Below, piece after piece: positions 49,741 to 57,779 of a DNA stretch of 64,000 nucleotides; position 1 is the stretch's first letter; each line of letters opens with the position of its first letter. The stretch lies in NCBI RefSeq assembly GCF_022437945.1, contig NZ_CP092535.1:1116001-1180000 (forward strand), written 5' to 3'. The position numbers and the translations under genes are program-made. Source of the stretch: Nocardioides sp. TF02-7. GTDB lineage: Bacteria; Actinomycetota; Actinomycetes; Propionibacteriales; Nocardioidaceae. Below the pieces are notes generated by a model that was not told the DNA's origin, ran no database searches, and was given only the letters and a program-made list of their open reading frames with translations.

Positions 49741-50596
49741 GGAGCACCACCTCGCTCGCGCCGTACGGCGCGTCCCTGCGGTGGACGGCGGCGCGGAACC
49801 CCTCGCTCGAGGCAGTCGCGATGAATTCCTTGTTCGCCGCGGACTGGTGCGCTCGCACGTCGGTGTCGGCCGCCATCCGCTGGAGCACGTCCCAGCCCAT
49901 GAGCTCGAGACCGGCGTTGACCACCCGCTTGTGCGCGGCCGCCAGGGCCGGGTCCATCAGCGCGATCCGCTGCGCGAGCTCGTCCACCCTCTCCCCCAGC
50001 TCCGCTGCCGGGTGCGACTCGAGAGCCAGTCCGAGCCGCGCCGCGGTCCGGCCGTCGACCACGTCGCCGGTGAGGAGCAGGCGCTTCGCCCACTGGGGGC
50101 CTACCAGGTAGAGCCACATGTGGTTGGCGGGCGATCCCAGCGACCGGGCGGCCGGGAAGCCGAAGCGGGCGTCGTCCGCAGCGACGACGAGGTCGCAGTT
50201 GAACGCCACGTCGGTCCCGGCCGCCAGGCAGTTGCCCTGCACCTTGGCGATGACCGGCTTGTGCATCCGGAAGATCGCGAGCCGGAGCTCGCTGCGCAGA
50301 CGCACCTGCCAGAGGTCGTCCTCGACCGTGTCGAACGCGCGATAGTCGGCGGGGTCGTAGGGCAGGTCTTCGCCGACCGGGGTCATGTCGGCACCGGAGC
50401 AGAAGTCCTTGCCCGCTCCCTCCAGGACGACGCACCGGACGGCCTTGCGGTCGTCGCACTCGAGCATCGCGTCGCGCAGCTCGGTGAGGGTCCCGAGGCT
50501 CATGGCGTTGCGCTTCTCGGGCTTGTCGATCGTGATGTAGGCGACGGGACCTTCCGTCCGTAGCCGGATGTCACAGGGGTCGGCGAGCCACTTCAC
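49733..50596 (-). CDS. Enoyl-CoA hydratase/isomerase family protein
   Basis: 287 residues from the GTG 50594-50596 (an in-frame GTG at 50639-50641 would add 15 unconserved residues). TIDKPEKRNAMSLGTLTELR, VVLEGAGKDFCSGADMTPVG, VQGNCLAAGTDVAFNCDLVV. Longer than the neighbour, with extra C-terminal helices (AHQSAANKEFIATASSEGFR). Two consecutive crotonase genes suggest successive hydration/cleavage steps, for example ring hydrolysis. Confidence 0.83.
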   Translation of the reverse strand: MKWLADPCDIRLRTEGPVAYITIDKPEKRNAMSLGTLTELRDAMLECDDRKAVRCVVLEGAGKDFCSGADMTPVGEDLPYDPADYRAFDTVEDDLWQVRLRSELRLAIFRMHKPVIAKVQGNCLAAGTDVAFNCDLVVAADDARFGFPAARSLGSPANHMWLYLVGPQWAKRLLLTGDVVDGRTAARLGLALESHPAAELGERVDELAQRIALMDPALAAAHKRVVNAGLELMGWDVLQRMAADTDVRAHQSAANKEFIATASSEGFRAAVHRRDAPYGASEVVLRD

Positions 50597-50720
50597 GACC
50601 GACCACCGCCGACGAGCAGGTTGACGGCCGGTGCCCAGCACCGGGCCTCGGGGTACGACGACAACGAACGATCTCCTTCGATAGGCGGGGCGGGAGCTGC
50701 TCCCGACCCGGTCGGGACTG

Positions 50721-51587
50721 TCAGCGGATGCGGGTGCTCGACTGGTGCCAGGGCGTCAGCCATCGGCCGACCGCTCCGATCAGTGCGGTGAGGAGCATCC
50801 CGAGCAGCGCGACCACCACGATCCCGACGTACATCCGGTCCACGGCGAACAGCGCACGAGCGTTGAAGATCAGGTAGCCGATGCCGTCGTCGCCGACGAT
50901 GAACTCCGCTGCGGTGTTCACCATCACGGCGACGCTCATCGCGACCCGGAGTCCGACGAAGATCTGCGGGAGCGCCGCCGGCCCGAGGACGTGGCGGAGC
51001 ATGCCGAGTTGCGAGACCCCGAACGAGCGCCCCGCCTCCCGGAAGCCCTCGGGGACGTTGGCCATCGTCTCCATCGTCTCGACCCACACGAAGAAGAAGA
51101 CGGTCACGCCCACCAGGGCGAGCTTCGGCGCCTCCCCGAGCCCCAGGATGGTGAGGAACACCGGCAGCAGGGCGATCTTGGGCACCACGTAGATGGCGTT
51201 CAGCGTCGGCTCCAGCGCGGCTCGCAGCGTCCTCGACACCCCCATCGCCGTGCCGACGACCAGGCCGCAGGTCGCGCCGATCGCCAGCCCGACCAGGATC
51301 CGGTAGAGCGAGGCCTGGATGTCGCCGAGGAGCCTGCCGTCGACGAGCAGGTGCCAGCCCTCGTCGACGATGGTGGTCGGCGCCGGGTAGAGCCGGCTGT
51401 CGATCCACGCCTGGTCGGACGCCAGCTGCCAGAGGGCGATCGCCGCGAGCGGGAGACCGATCGCGAGCCCCCGCTCGAGCCACACCTGACGGCGTACCCG
51501 CGACTTGCTCGCCTCGAGGCCTACCCGCGGGCGCACCGTCTCGATCAGGGTGACCTCCGAGGGGGCGGTCCGTTGGTCCACGGTCAC
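50721..51587 (-). CDS. ABC transporter permease, SsuC/TauC (nitrate/sulfonate/taurine) type
   Basis: 288 residues, intact, about six spans: GLAIGLPLAAIALWQLASDQ, ILVGLAIGATCGLVVGTAMG, VGVTVFFFVWVETMETMANV, and the EAA loop FREAGRSFGVSQLGMLRHVL; last span VVVALLGMLLTALIGAVGRW. GTG 51585-51587 overlaps the ATPase stop. This family carries taurine, sulfonates, nitrate, thiamine precursors and aromatic acids such as phthalate. Confidence 0.93.
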   Translation of the reverse strand: MTVDQRTAPSEVTLIETVRPRVGLEASKSRVRRQVWLERGLAIGLPLAAIALWQLASDQAWIDSRLYPAPTTIVDEGWHLLVDGRLLGDIQASLYRILVGLAIGATCGLVVGTAMGVSRTLRAALEPTLNAIYVVPKIALLPVFLTILGLGEAPKLALVGVTVFFFVWVETMETMANVPEGFREAGRSFGVSQLGMLRHVLGPAALPQIFVGLRVAMSVAVMVNTAAEFIVGDDGIGYLIFNARALFAVDRMYVGIVVVALLGMLLTALIGAVGRWLTPWHQSSTRIR

Positions 51588-52459
51588 GGACGCACACCTC
51601 CAACGGCGTGTGCGGCACGCTGCGGCTCGACCTCGCCGCGCAGCAGGTCCCAGAGCTCCGCCCGCATCGCACCGAACTGCGGCGACTCACGCAGGTGGCG
51701 GTCGCGGGGCCGCTCGAACGGCACCACCCGCTCGGCGAGCAGCCGGCCGGGTCGCGCGGACATCACGCACACCCGGTCGCCCAGCACGAGCGCCTCCTCG
51801 AGGCTGTGCGTGACGAAGATGACGGTGCGCCGGTCGGCCTCGCAGATCGCGAGCAGCTCCTCCTGGAGGATCTCGCGCAGCTGGGCGTCCAGGGCCGCGA
51901 ACGGCTCGTCCATGAGGAGGACCGCGGGCTCGACCGCGAGGGCCCGGGCGATCCCCACCCGCTGCCGCATGCCGCCCGACAGCGTCGCCGGGTAGGAGTC
52001 GGCGAAGTCCGACAGTCCGGTCCGGCCCAGCCAGTGACGTGCTCGCTCACGGCTCTCCCGCCGCGCGACCCCGTTGACCCGGAGGCCGAACATCACGTTC
52101 GAGAGCACCGTCTTCCACGGAAAGATGCCGTAGTCCTGGAAGACGGTCGCGATCGGAACGATCGCGTCGGAGCGGGTCCGGAGCCGCAGGGTGCCGCTCG
52201 TCTGCGGCAACAGTCCGGCGACGATCCGCAGGAAGGTCGACTTGCCGCAGCCGGACGGGCCGACGATGCAGACGAACTCACCCTCGCGCATGCGGAGGTC
52301 CATCGACTGGAGCGCCTCGACGCTCCGCGACGTGGTTCGGAACGTCTTGCCGACGCCGACCGCGTCGACGGCCCACGGCGCCGCCTCCGGGCCGCGCTTG
52401 TCCAGACGAACCGTTCCCACGGCGTCGACCCGCTCGGGAGCGTGCCGACTGCCGATCAT
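51584..52459 (-). CDS. ABC transporter ATP-binding protein, SsuB/TauB type
   Basis: 291 residues, intact. Walker A CIVGPSGCGKSTFLRIVAGL, Q-loop VFQDYGIFPWKTVLSNVMFG, signature TLSGGMRQRVGIARALAVEP, Walker B LLMDEPFAALD, His switch FVTHSLEEALVLGDRVCVMS. ATG 52457-52459 overlaps the binding-protein stop. Confidence 0.94.
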   Translation of the reverse strand: MIGSRHAPERVDAVGTVRLDKRGPEAAPWAVDAVGVGKTFRTTSRSVEALQSMDLRMREGEFVCIVGPSGCGKSTFLRIVAGLLPQTSGTLRLRTRSDAIVPIATVFQDYGIFPWKTVLSNVMFGLRVNGVARRESRERARHWLGRTGLSDFADSYPATLSGGMRQRVGIARALAVEPAVLLMDEPFAALDAQLREILQEELLAICEADRRTVIFVTHSLEEALVLGDRVCVMSARPGRLLAERVVPFERPRDRHLRESPQFGAMRAELWDLLRGEVEPQRAAHAVGGVRP

Positions 52460-53547
52460 GCCCCGTCCCCGTGGATGCAAGCAGCGAAGGAGGGATCGAC
52501 GACCTCGTCGTAGCCGATCGCCTCGTCGTAGGTCAGGACGTCCCCGACCTCCAGCCAGGCGGTCTGCAGCTCCTCGAGGACGGCGCCCCACTCCATGTCG
52601 GGGGCGGGGTCGAACTGTGCAGCCGGCATCTGGGCGAGGTCGGCGGCGTCGAGCTCCATGCCCTCGGCCAGCGCCTCGCGCACCTCGGTGTTCTCGAGGT
52701 AGTCGCCCTGGAGGTGGTCGCGCTCGGTGCGCGCCAGGGCCCGCAGGAACGCCTGGCCGACCTCTCGGTCCTCCCCGAGGAGCTGCGGTCCGAAGATGTA
52801 GCCGCCCGTCGGGGGGCTCCATCGAGAACGCGAACTCCGCGAACCCGGCGCCGTCCATGTCCGACCAGAACGGCGAGGACACGTAGGCGCCGTCGACAGC
52901 GCCGTTCTCGAGCGCCAGGGGAGGTCCGGCGTGGGCACGACCTGGAACTCGACGTCCTCGAGCGTCAGCCCTCCGTCCTCCAGGTGGTCCAGCAACGGCA
53001 GGACGACGGGCGAGCCCACACCGACGGCCGACGCCAGCACGGCACCCTCGAGCGCCTCGGGGCCCTGCGCGGCGATCTCCGAGCTGAACCACCAGCCGGA
53101 CTTGTCGTCCGGCGACGGGTAGCCGTTGGGGTACACGAAGCGCATCTCCAGGCCGGCGTCCAGGGCATTGAAGGCGCCCGCGTCGAGTCCGCGACCCATC
53201 ACGTCGATGTCGCCGCTGGCCACCTGCGGCGCCGCGTCCGCCGACGGCAGGGTCAGGATCTCGACCGAGATGTTCTCCTTCTCGAACTCCCCCAGCGCGT
53301 CGGCGAGGAGCAGTGCACCGAAGATGTCGATGCGGGCGGGGAGGTTGACCGTGAGGCTGGCCTCCTCGTCCAGCGGGGCTGGAGCGAACGGGTCGCCGGT
53401 CGGGCAGGAGCCCTTCGCTGACCCGTCATCGGCCTCGGCGTCGTTACTGCCTCCGCCGCAGGCACTCGCGACGAGGCTCGTTGCCGCGACGAGCGCGGCC
53501 AGCTGGGTGAGGTGACGGCGGACCGCCCGGTTCGAACGTGGCTGCAT
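52456..53547 (-). CDS. ABC transporter substrate-binding lipoprotein, NMT1/TauA type (two compensating frameshifts)
   Basis: 363 residues. Lipoprotein signal LTQLAALVAATSLVASAC-GGG; NLPARIDIFGALLLADALGE, NISVEILTLPSADAAPQVAS, DIDVMGRGLDAGAFNALDAG are typical of NMT1/TauA proteins. Between about 52811 and 52922 the reading frame is wrong in the given sequence: a C4 with one base missing near 52919 and a C6 with one extra at 52811-52816 cancel each other, and the true text includes PLALENGAVDGAYVSSPFWS. ATG 53545-53547. Confidence 0.88.
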   Translation of the reverse strand: MQPRSNRAVRRHLTQLAALVAATSLVASACGGGSNDAEADDGSAKGSCPTGDPFAPAPLDEEASLTVNLPARIDIFGALLLADALGEFEKENISVEILTLPSADAAPQVASGDIDVMGRGLDAGAFNALDAGLEMRFVYPNGYPSPDDKSGWWFSSEIAAQGPEALEGAVLASAVGVGSPVVLPLLDHLEDGGLTLEDVEFQVVPTPDLPWRSRTALSTAPTCPRRSGRTWTAPGSRSSRSRWSPPTGGYIFGPQLLGEDREVGQAFLRALARTERDHLQGDYLENTEVREALAEGMELDAADLAQMPAAQFDPAPDMEWGAVLEELQTAWLEVGDVLTYDEAIGYDEVVDPSFAACIHGDGA

Positions 53548-53651
53548 GTGGAGTTCCCTTGAGCGATGGCCTCCGGCCGACGCCGAGCGCGGCTGCGTGC
53601 TCCTGCGTCGGTGGAGGAGGCGGGCTGACGACGCGCCGACCATAAACCTTG

Positions 53652-53663
53652 GTTGACGTCAAC
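53652..53663. promoter_or_regulatory. 12-bp palindrome between the transporter operon and its divergent GntR gene
   Basis: GTTGACGTCAAC, perfect dyad, 105 nt before the binding-protein start and 138 nt before the regulator start. On the minus strand it falls between TTGAAG and TATGGT (18-nt spacing), a possible promoter for the transporter operon. Likely operator of the adjacent GntR protein. Confidence 0.55.
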
Positions 53664-53801
53664 TTCAAGCATTGAGGTCACTGTTTTTGCCGCTTGAGCG
53701 GCAGTCTAGGACGTTTCAGTGCCGTGGACCACATATCTGGACACATTAAGGATCCTGATTTACGGTGTGTGGGCTAGCCCTTCTCCAGATACGAGGTGCA
53801 G

Positions 53802-54570
53802 ATGAGAGACACCGACATGACGTCGGGGACCGCGCGCAGCGCCGCGTCCGACGTCCTCGCCCGGTTCGCGGTCGAGCCGTCGGCCAAGCGCGCCGAGCAC
53901 GTCGCGGCGGCGATCGCGAGCGACATCGTCCGCTCCGGCTGGCCGGTCGGCGAGACGCTCGGCACCGAGCCGGATCTGTTGCGCCAGTACGCGGTCAGCC
54001 GCTCCGTGTTCCGCCAGGCCGTCGGCCTGCTCGAGCACCACGGTGTGGCCGCGATGCGGCAGGGACCGTCCGGCGGCCTCGTGGTGACGGCGCCCGACGG
54101 CGGCTCGTTCCGCAGGGCGGCGATGCTCTACCTCGACTACCAGCAGGTCTCCGCAGCCGACCTGTTCGAGACCCGGATCGCGATCGAGTCGCTTGCGATC
54201 GACCTCGCCGGACGGCACCTCGACGAGGCAGGCATCCGGAAGCTGCGACGCTCGGTCACCGAGGACCGCGACCCGGAGCGGGCCTCGGACCAGGCGGCCG
54301 GTCACCCGCACGGGCACACGCTGCACCTCGTCGTCGCGGACCTCTCCGGGAACCCGGCGATTCGCCTGTTCGTCGACATCCTGCTCAGCCTCACCGAGCG
54401 CCAGTTCGGCCCGGACGAGGTCACCGATGCCGCGGACCGGTGGGGAGGCCTCCCAGCACGCGCACGACGCGATCGCCGAGGCGCTGGTCGCGGGCGACAC
54501 CGCGCTGGCCCGCTACCGCATGGTGCGGCACCTGAAGGCGATCGAGGAGTTCCTGCTGCGCTACGAGTGA
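53802..54570 (+). CDS. GntR-family (FCD) transcriptional regulator (one apparent frameshift)
   Basis: About 255 residues. Winged helix AEHVAAAIASDIVRSGWPVG, LRQYAVSRSVFRQAVGLLEH, GVAAMRQGPSGGLVVTAPDG; then an effector domain (ADLFETRIAIESLAIDLAGR, HTLHLVVADLSGNPAIRLFV). Shift at G4 54443-54446, one extra base (RWGEASQHAHDAIAEALV). Divergent from the transporter operon and likely its regulator. ATG 53802 with GAGG 5 nt upstream; a GTG at 53796 is in frame. Confidence 0.85.
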
Positions 54571-54581
54571 GCGGGTGAGGA

Positions 54582-54629
54582 GGTCGTCATGGTGAGAGTG
54601 ACCCCTGGGTCACTCTCACCCTGACGACC
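54582..54629. terminator. 48-bp palindromic element, copy 2 (bidirectional terminator-like)
   Basis: Same sequence as 46091-46138 except the loop's first base and one base in the right arm, giving a 20-bp stem with one mismatch and loop CCCCTGGG. It is 12 nt past the GntR stop and 12 nt past the tRNA 3' end on the other strand, so it could terminate both. Confidence 0.8.
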
Positions 54630-54639
54630 CTCGGATTGC

Positions 54640-54714
<75 letters not shown>

Positions 54715-54800
54715 GTGTTGAGTTGTGCGACCGGCCGTCCGGCGGCCCGATGCGAGGAGAAACGGTAGCAGGCGCCCGCCGGGGCGGCCGAATCGAGGGT

Positions 54801-54837
54801 GTGCCCGGCGGCCGCTGCAGGGCCGGCCGCCGGGCAC
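54801..54837 (-). terminator. Perfect 13-bp hairpin after a small hypothetical gene
   Basis: GTGCCCGGCGGCC (54801-54813) and GGCCGCCGGGCAC (54825-54837), 11-nt loop, 73 nt downstream of the 54911 stop on the minus strand. A second small hairpin GCTCCGC-GTG-GCGGAGC (54839-54855) lies between. They separate this gene from the tRNA. Confidence 0.6.
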
Positions 54838-54910
54838 CGCTCCGCGTGGCGGAGCTGCACTTCCACCTGGGCCAACGGAGCAGGGCGGCCGGGGTTACCC
54901 GTGCGCGCCC

Positions 54911-55225
54911 TCAGCCGTAGAAGCCGGACTCCTGGTCGGGACCGTCGGAGACGCTGTCCGCGTCGGTGCCCTGCGGGCCGGGGTCGTGCTCGGTGCGGGA
55001 GAGGCCGTCGCGCTCACGGGCGGCCCGGTCCTCGTCGGCCTCGTCGGCGCCGTCGGCGTCCTCGTCGTCGATGTCGGCCGAGCCGGCGGCGTACGTCGCG
55101 TCGTCGCGGTCGGCCGGCTCGGTCGGCGGGTGTCCGTCGGTGGGGTCGGAGAGCCGGGTGTCGGGCGACACCGACACGCTCGAGTCGCCGTCGTCCTGGT
55201 GCCGGTCGGCGGGGTCCTGCGTCAT
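54911..55225 (-). CDS. Acidic small hypothetical protein
   Basis: 104 residues, very rich in Asp, Glu and Ser, probably disordered (DIDDEDADGADEADEDRAAR). No signal peptide, membrane span or known motif; ends ESGFYG. ATG 55223-55225 with GGGAGCGACG upstream. Not recognised. Compositional bias alone means it could be a false gene, but the ATG and clean end favour a real one. Confidence 0.5.
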   Translation of the reverse strand: MTQDPADRHQDDGDSSVSVSPDTRLSDPTDGHPPTEPADRDDATYAAGSADIDDEDADGADEADEDRAARERDGLSRTEHDPGPQGTDADSVSDGPDQESGFYG

Positions 55226-55305
55226 CGTCGCTCCCGGAGGTCGTCGCGGCCGGGACGGTCCCGGCCCTGGGCGGGAGGTACCCGGACGTCGCCGGATGAC
55301 GCGGG

Positions 55306-55878
55306 TCAGCGGATCCGGCGGCGGACGGCGCGCCCGCTGTCGGAGGCGAAGAGGTCGGCCTCGAGGATGACGAACGTCTGCAGCCGCGCCGTCCGGCCGG
55401 CCGGGAGGCAGCGCAGCGGGAGCCAGAACCCGCCGACGTCGCGGCGCCGGTCGCTGAAGCCGCCGAGGCCGCGGCACCGGCGCTCGTCGGCGCCGATCCA
55501 GAGCTCGACGCCGGTCGGGCCGCGGCCGACCCGGCTGACGTCGACGGTGAAGCTGCGTCCGCCGACCCGGCCCTCCACCTCGAGGATCGGCGTCAGCGGC
55601 ACGGTCATGTCGACCACCCGCCAGGTCACCCGGAGGGTGCGGTCGACGACGGCGTAGCGCGTCCACAGCAGGTCGGCGGCCCGGCGGCCGCGGCGCTGGT
55701 CGCCCTCGGCATCGCCGCGCGGGTCGTCGACGACGAGCGGCGGCGCGGGGCGGGCCGGGCTGGTCAGGCTGGCCAGGTCGGCCCGGGCGGGCGCCGGCTC
55801 GGCGGTCGCTGGGCTGCCGAGACCGAGGGCGAGCGCGGCGACGGCGAGGAGGGCGACGACGGTTCGCAGGATCTGCAC
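55306..55878 (-). CDS. Secreted hypothetical protein
   Basis: 190 residues, intact. Signal peptide VVALLAVAALALGLGSPATA-EP. The mature part looks like a beta-sandwich: DDPRGDAEGDQRRGRRAADL (an acidic start common in secreted actinobacterial beta-proteins), VVDRTLRVTWRVVDMTVPLT, VELWIGADERRCRGLGGF, with two Cys that may pair. GTG 55876-55878. Function not recognised. Confidence 0.65.
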   Translation of the reverse strand: MQILRTVVALLAVAALALGLGSPATAEPAPARADLASLTSPARPAPPLVVDDPRGDAEGDQRRGRRAADLLWTRYAVVDRTLRVTWRVVDMTVPLTPILEVEGRVGGRSFTVDVSRVGRGPTGVELWIGADERRCRGLGGFSDRRRDVGGFWLPLRCLPAGRTARLQTFVILEADLFASDSGRAVRRRIR

Positions 55879-55909
55879 CCGTCCAGTGTGGACCCCGCCG
55901 AGCCCGCTG

Positions 55910-56822
55910 TCAGGCCCCCGAGACGCGTCGCTGCTCGGCGGAGTCCGCCTGCGCGGCGCGCTGCTGCTCGGCCTCGCGGGCGAGCGCGGAGTCCGAGGCG
56001 TTGCGCCCGGAGCTCCACACGCCGGTGGCGTCGAGGTCGATCGTGCGGACCGACCGGCCCGCCGGCGCCTTGGCGACGTACGTCGGCAGCGTCACCGGCA
56101 CCGGCTCCCAGCCGCCCGGCTGCTCGACCGGCTCCTCGGCGGCGACGACCGGGATCTCCTCGGTGCCGTCGGCGGCGTCGGCGTCCGCGCCGTCGTCGGG
56201 GGCGTCCTCCTCGGCGAGCACGACGTCGGCGATCGTGGTGCGGCGCTTGCGCACCCGCACGGTCGCGGTGCGGGCCGCGCGCTCCCCGACGCACCATCAG
56301 CCGGCAGGCGACCAGCCAGGCGACCAGCAGCGTGGCGGGGGCGGCCACCCACGCCCAGGGCGAGCACGCCGGCAGCGGCGAGCCCGAGCACGGCGAGGTT
56401 GGCGAGGAGGAGCAGGCCGAGGACGCGCCGGCGCCGCTTCGCAGCGCGGGCGGCGGCGGCCCGGCGGGCGCGCCGCTGCGCGGGGGCTGAGGGCCGTGCG
56501 GACGACCTCGGCGGCACCGGTGTCGGCCGGGGCCGCGTCGGGGGGTGGCGGCGTCGGCGGTGGGGGTGGTGGCGGCGTCGGCGGCTCCGGTCGCGCCGGC
56601 CGGCTCGGCGGGGGCGTCGGCGTCCGGTGCCGGGGCCTTCCGCTCGACGACGAGCGCCGCCCGGTCCGCCGAGACGGCCTCGCGCCGGGCGAGCACCCGC
56701 ATCCGGTTGGAGAAGCTCTCGACGGGTCGCGTCGCGCGGTCGATCTCGTGGTGCTTGAGCGCCTTGGGGATCAGGTAGACGGCCCAGGCGACCGCCAGGG
56801 CGACGAAGATCAACGCGCTCAT
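55910..56822 (-). CDS. sepX: SepX/GlpR-like divisome membrane protein (about five apparent frameshifts)
   Basis: N-terminal membrane span LIFVALAVAWAVYLIPKALK followed by RATRPVESFSNRMRVLARRE, the pattern of SepX/GlpR; a second membrane hairpin is readable as RRRRVLGLLLLANLAVLGLA and VAAPATLLVAWLVACRLMV. The C-terminal soluble part ends VTLPTYVAKAPAGRSVRTID. Four further shifts follow the first: near G6 56536-56541, G5 56482-56487, CCC 56348-56352 and C4 56283-56287, each with one base too many or too few. About 303 residues. In Streptomyces SepX helps stabilise FtsZ rings; gene order with rimJ, moaC, moeA and galU supports the assignment. ATG 56820-56822. Confidence 0.7.
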
Positions 56823-56847
56823 GTCCACGGACGAGAGGCTAGGTCCG

Positions 56848-57741
56848 CTAGCGCAGGATGGGACGCAAGTCCAGCGGTGTGTCACGGAATGACTTGTGTG
56901 ACTGGTGTGACGAGTGGGTCGGCGGTGGCGGTCGGCGCAGATTCATCAAGGTATGCAGGTCAGTTGCCGCTTCCCATGGTGGGTACGCCGTGGGAGGCGC
57001 AGGCTCGTCGACATACCGTGATGAATCTGCGGCTGCCGAGGCGACCCGCCCGCCGGCCAAGGCACCGAGACCGCCCACCGGCACCGGCGGGAGAGCGCCC
57101 CTCACCGCGGGTCCGACGCGTCCCCCGCCCGCTTCCGTCAGCCGCGCGAGGAGGCCCCGCGGCGCGTCCTCCTTGGTGACGGCGAAGATCCGGTGGTCGC
57201 GCCAGTCGCCGTCGATGTGGAGGAACCGCGGCGCGTAGCCGATCTCGCGGATGCCGAGCTTCTCGACGACGCGCAGCGAGTTGGTGTTCTCGGGCCGGAT
57301 GCAGACCTCGACCCGGTGCAGCCGGGCGGTGAAGAAGCAGTGGTCGATCGCCATCGCCACGGCGCGCGGCATCACGCCGCGGCCGGCGAACTGCTGGTCG
57401 ATCCAGTAGCCGACGGAGGCGAACTGCGCGGAGCCGCGGACGATGTTGTTGATGCTGACCTGGCCGGCGAAGCGGCCGTCGACCTCGATGACGAAGGGGT
57501 ACGTCGTCCCGCGCCGGGCCGCGCGGTTGAGCCGCCGCACGAGGGCGCCGAACGTCGTCGGCCGCGCCTCGCCGCCGGGCGGGACGGTGGCGTCCCACGG
57601 GGCCAGCCAGGCGGCGTTGCGCCGGCGGGCGGTGCGCCAGGCGCGGGCGTCGGACCGGCGGATCGGGCGCAGCGTGACGACCGGGTCGGTGCCGGAGATG
57701 AGCACGTTGGGCCACGCCCGGCCCGGGGTGGCGGTGGTCAT
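56848..57741 (-). CDS. RimJ/RimL-type GNAT N-acetyltransferase with repeat-derived C-terminus
   Basis: 297 residues. Core: TLRPIRRSDARAWRTARRRN, FVIEVDGRFAGQVSINNIVR, ASVGYWIDQQFAGRGVMPRA (acetyl-CoA loop), EVCIRPENTNSLRVVEKLGI, GYAPRFLHIDGDWRDHRIFA; likely acetylates a protein N-terminus. The core is complete by about residue 200; the last 90 residues run through a large imperfect inverted repeat (56937-57031) and read as unconserved, proline-rich sequence. ATG 57739-57741; a TTG at 57781-57783 would overlap the moaCB stop. Confidence 0.85.
   Translation of the reverse strand: MTTATPGRAWPNVLISGTDPVVTLRPIRRSDARAWRTARRRNAAWLAPWDATVPPGGEARPTTFGALVRRLNRAARRGTTYPFVIEVDGRFAGQVSINNIVRGSAQFASVGYWIDQQFAGRGVMPRAVAMAIDHCFFTARLHRVEVCIRPENTNSLRVVEKLGIREIGYAPRFLHIDGDWRDHRIFAVTKEDAPRGLLARLTEAGGGRVGPAVRGALPPVPVGGLGALAGGRVASAAADSSRYVDEPAPPTAYPPWEAATDLHTLMNLRRPPPPTHSSHQSHKSFRDTPLDLRPILR
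56937..57031. repeat. Large imperfect inverted repeat inside the 3' part of the rimJ-like gene
   Basis: CGCAGATTCATCAAGGTATG (56937-56956) pairs with 57012-57031, 19 of 20 bases complementary. A nested pair, CCCATGG near 56978 and CCGTGGG near 56993, matches with one mismatch. Weaker symmetry continues across the whole interior, so both strands encode similar short peptides (RRFIKVCRSVAASHG and RRFITVCRRACASHG). Confidence 0.75.
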
Positions 57742-57779
57742 CCGCTCGCGGGGGCGGCTGCGGAGCGGCTCGTCGGGCC

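Noticed and set aside
50593..50664. A 23-codon TTG-initiated peptide before the second enoyl-CoA hydratase gene, with AAGGAGATCG upstream
   Set aside because: The ribosome-binding site is good, but the peptide resembles nothing and its end merely overlaps the next start; it may be a leader peptide or a misread gene start. Not listed.
53732..53746. ATATCTGGACACATT as a third copy of the ATATGTCGGACATT operator
   Set aside because: It has an extra base and loses the dyad symmetry; the likeness is too weak and the nearby perfect palindrome at 53652-53663 is a better operator.
46091..54629. The two palindromes as ends (attachment sites or terminal repeats) of a mobile element
   Set aside because: No integrase, transposase or target duplication is visible between or beside them; position after stop codons fits terminators better.
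54746..54920. Short plus-strand frames next to the tRNA
   Set aside because: They translate hairpin-rich, GC-biased spacer DNA and have no supported start or similarity.
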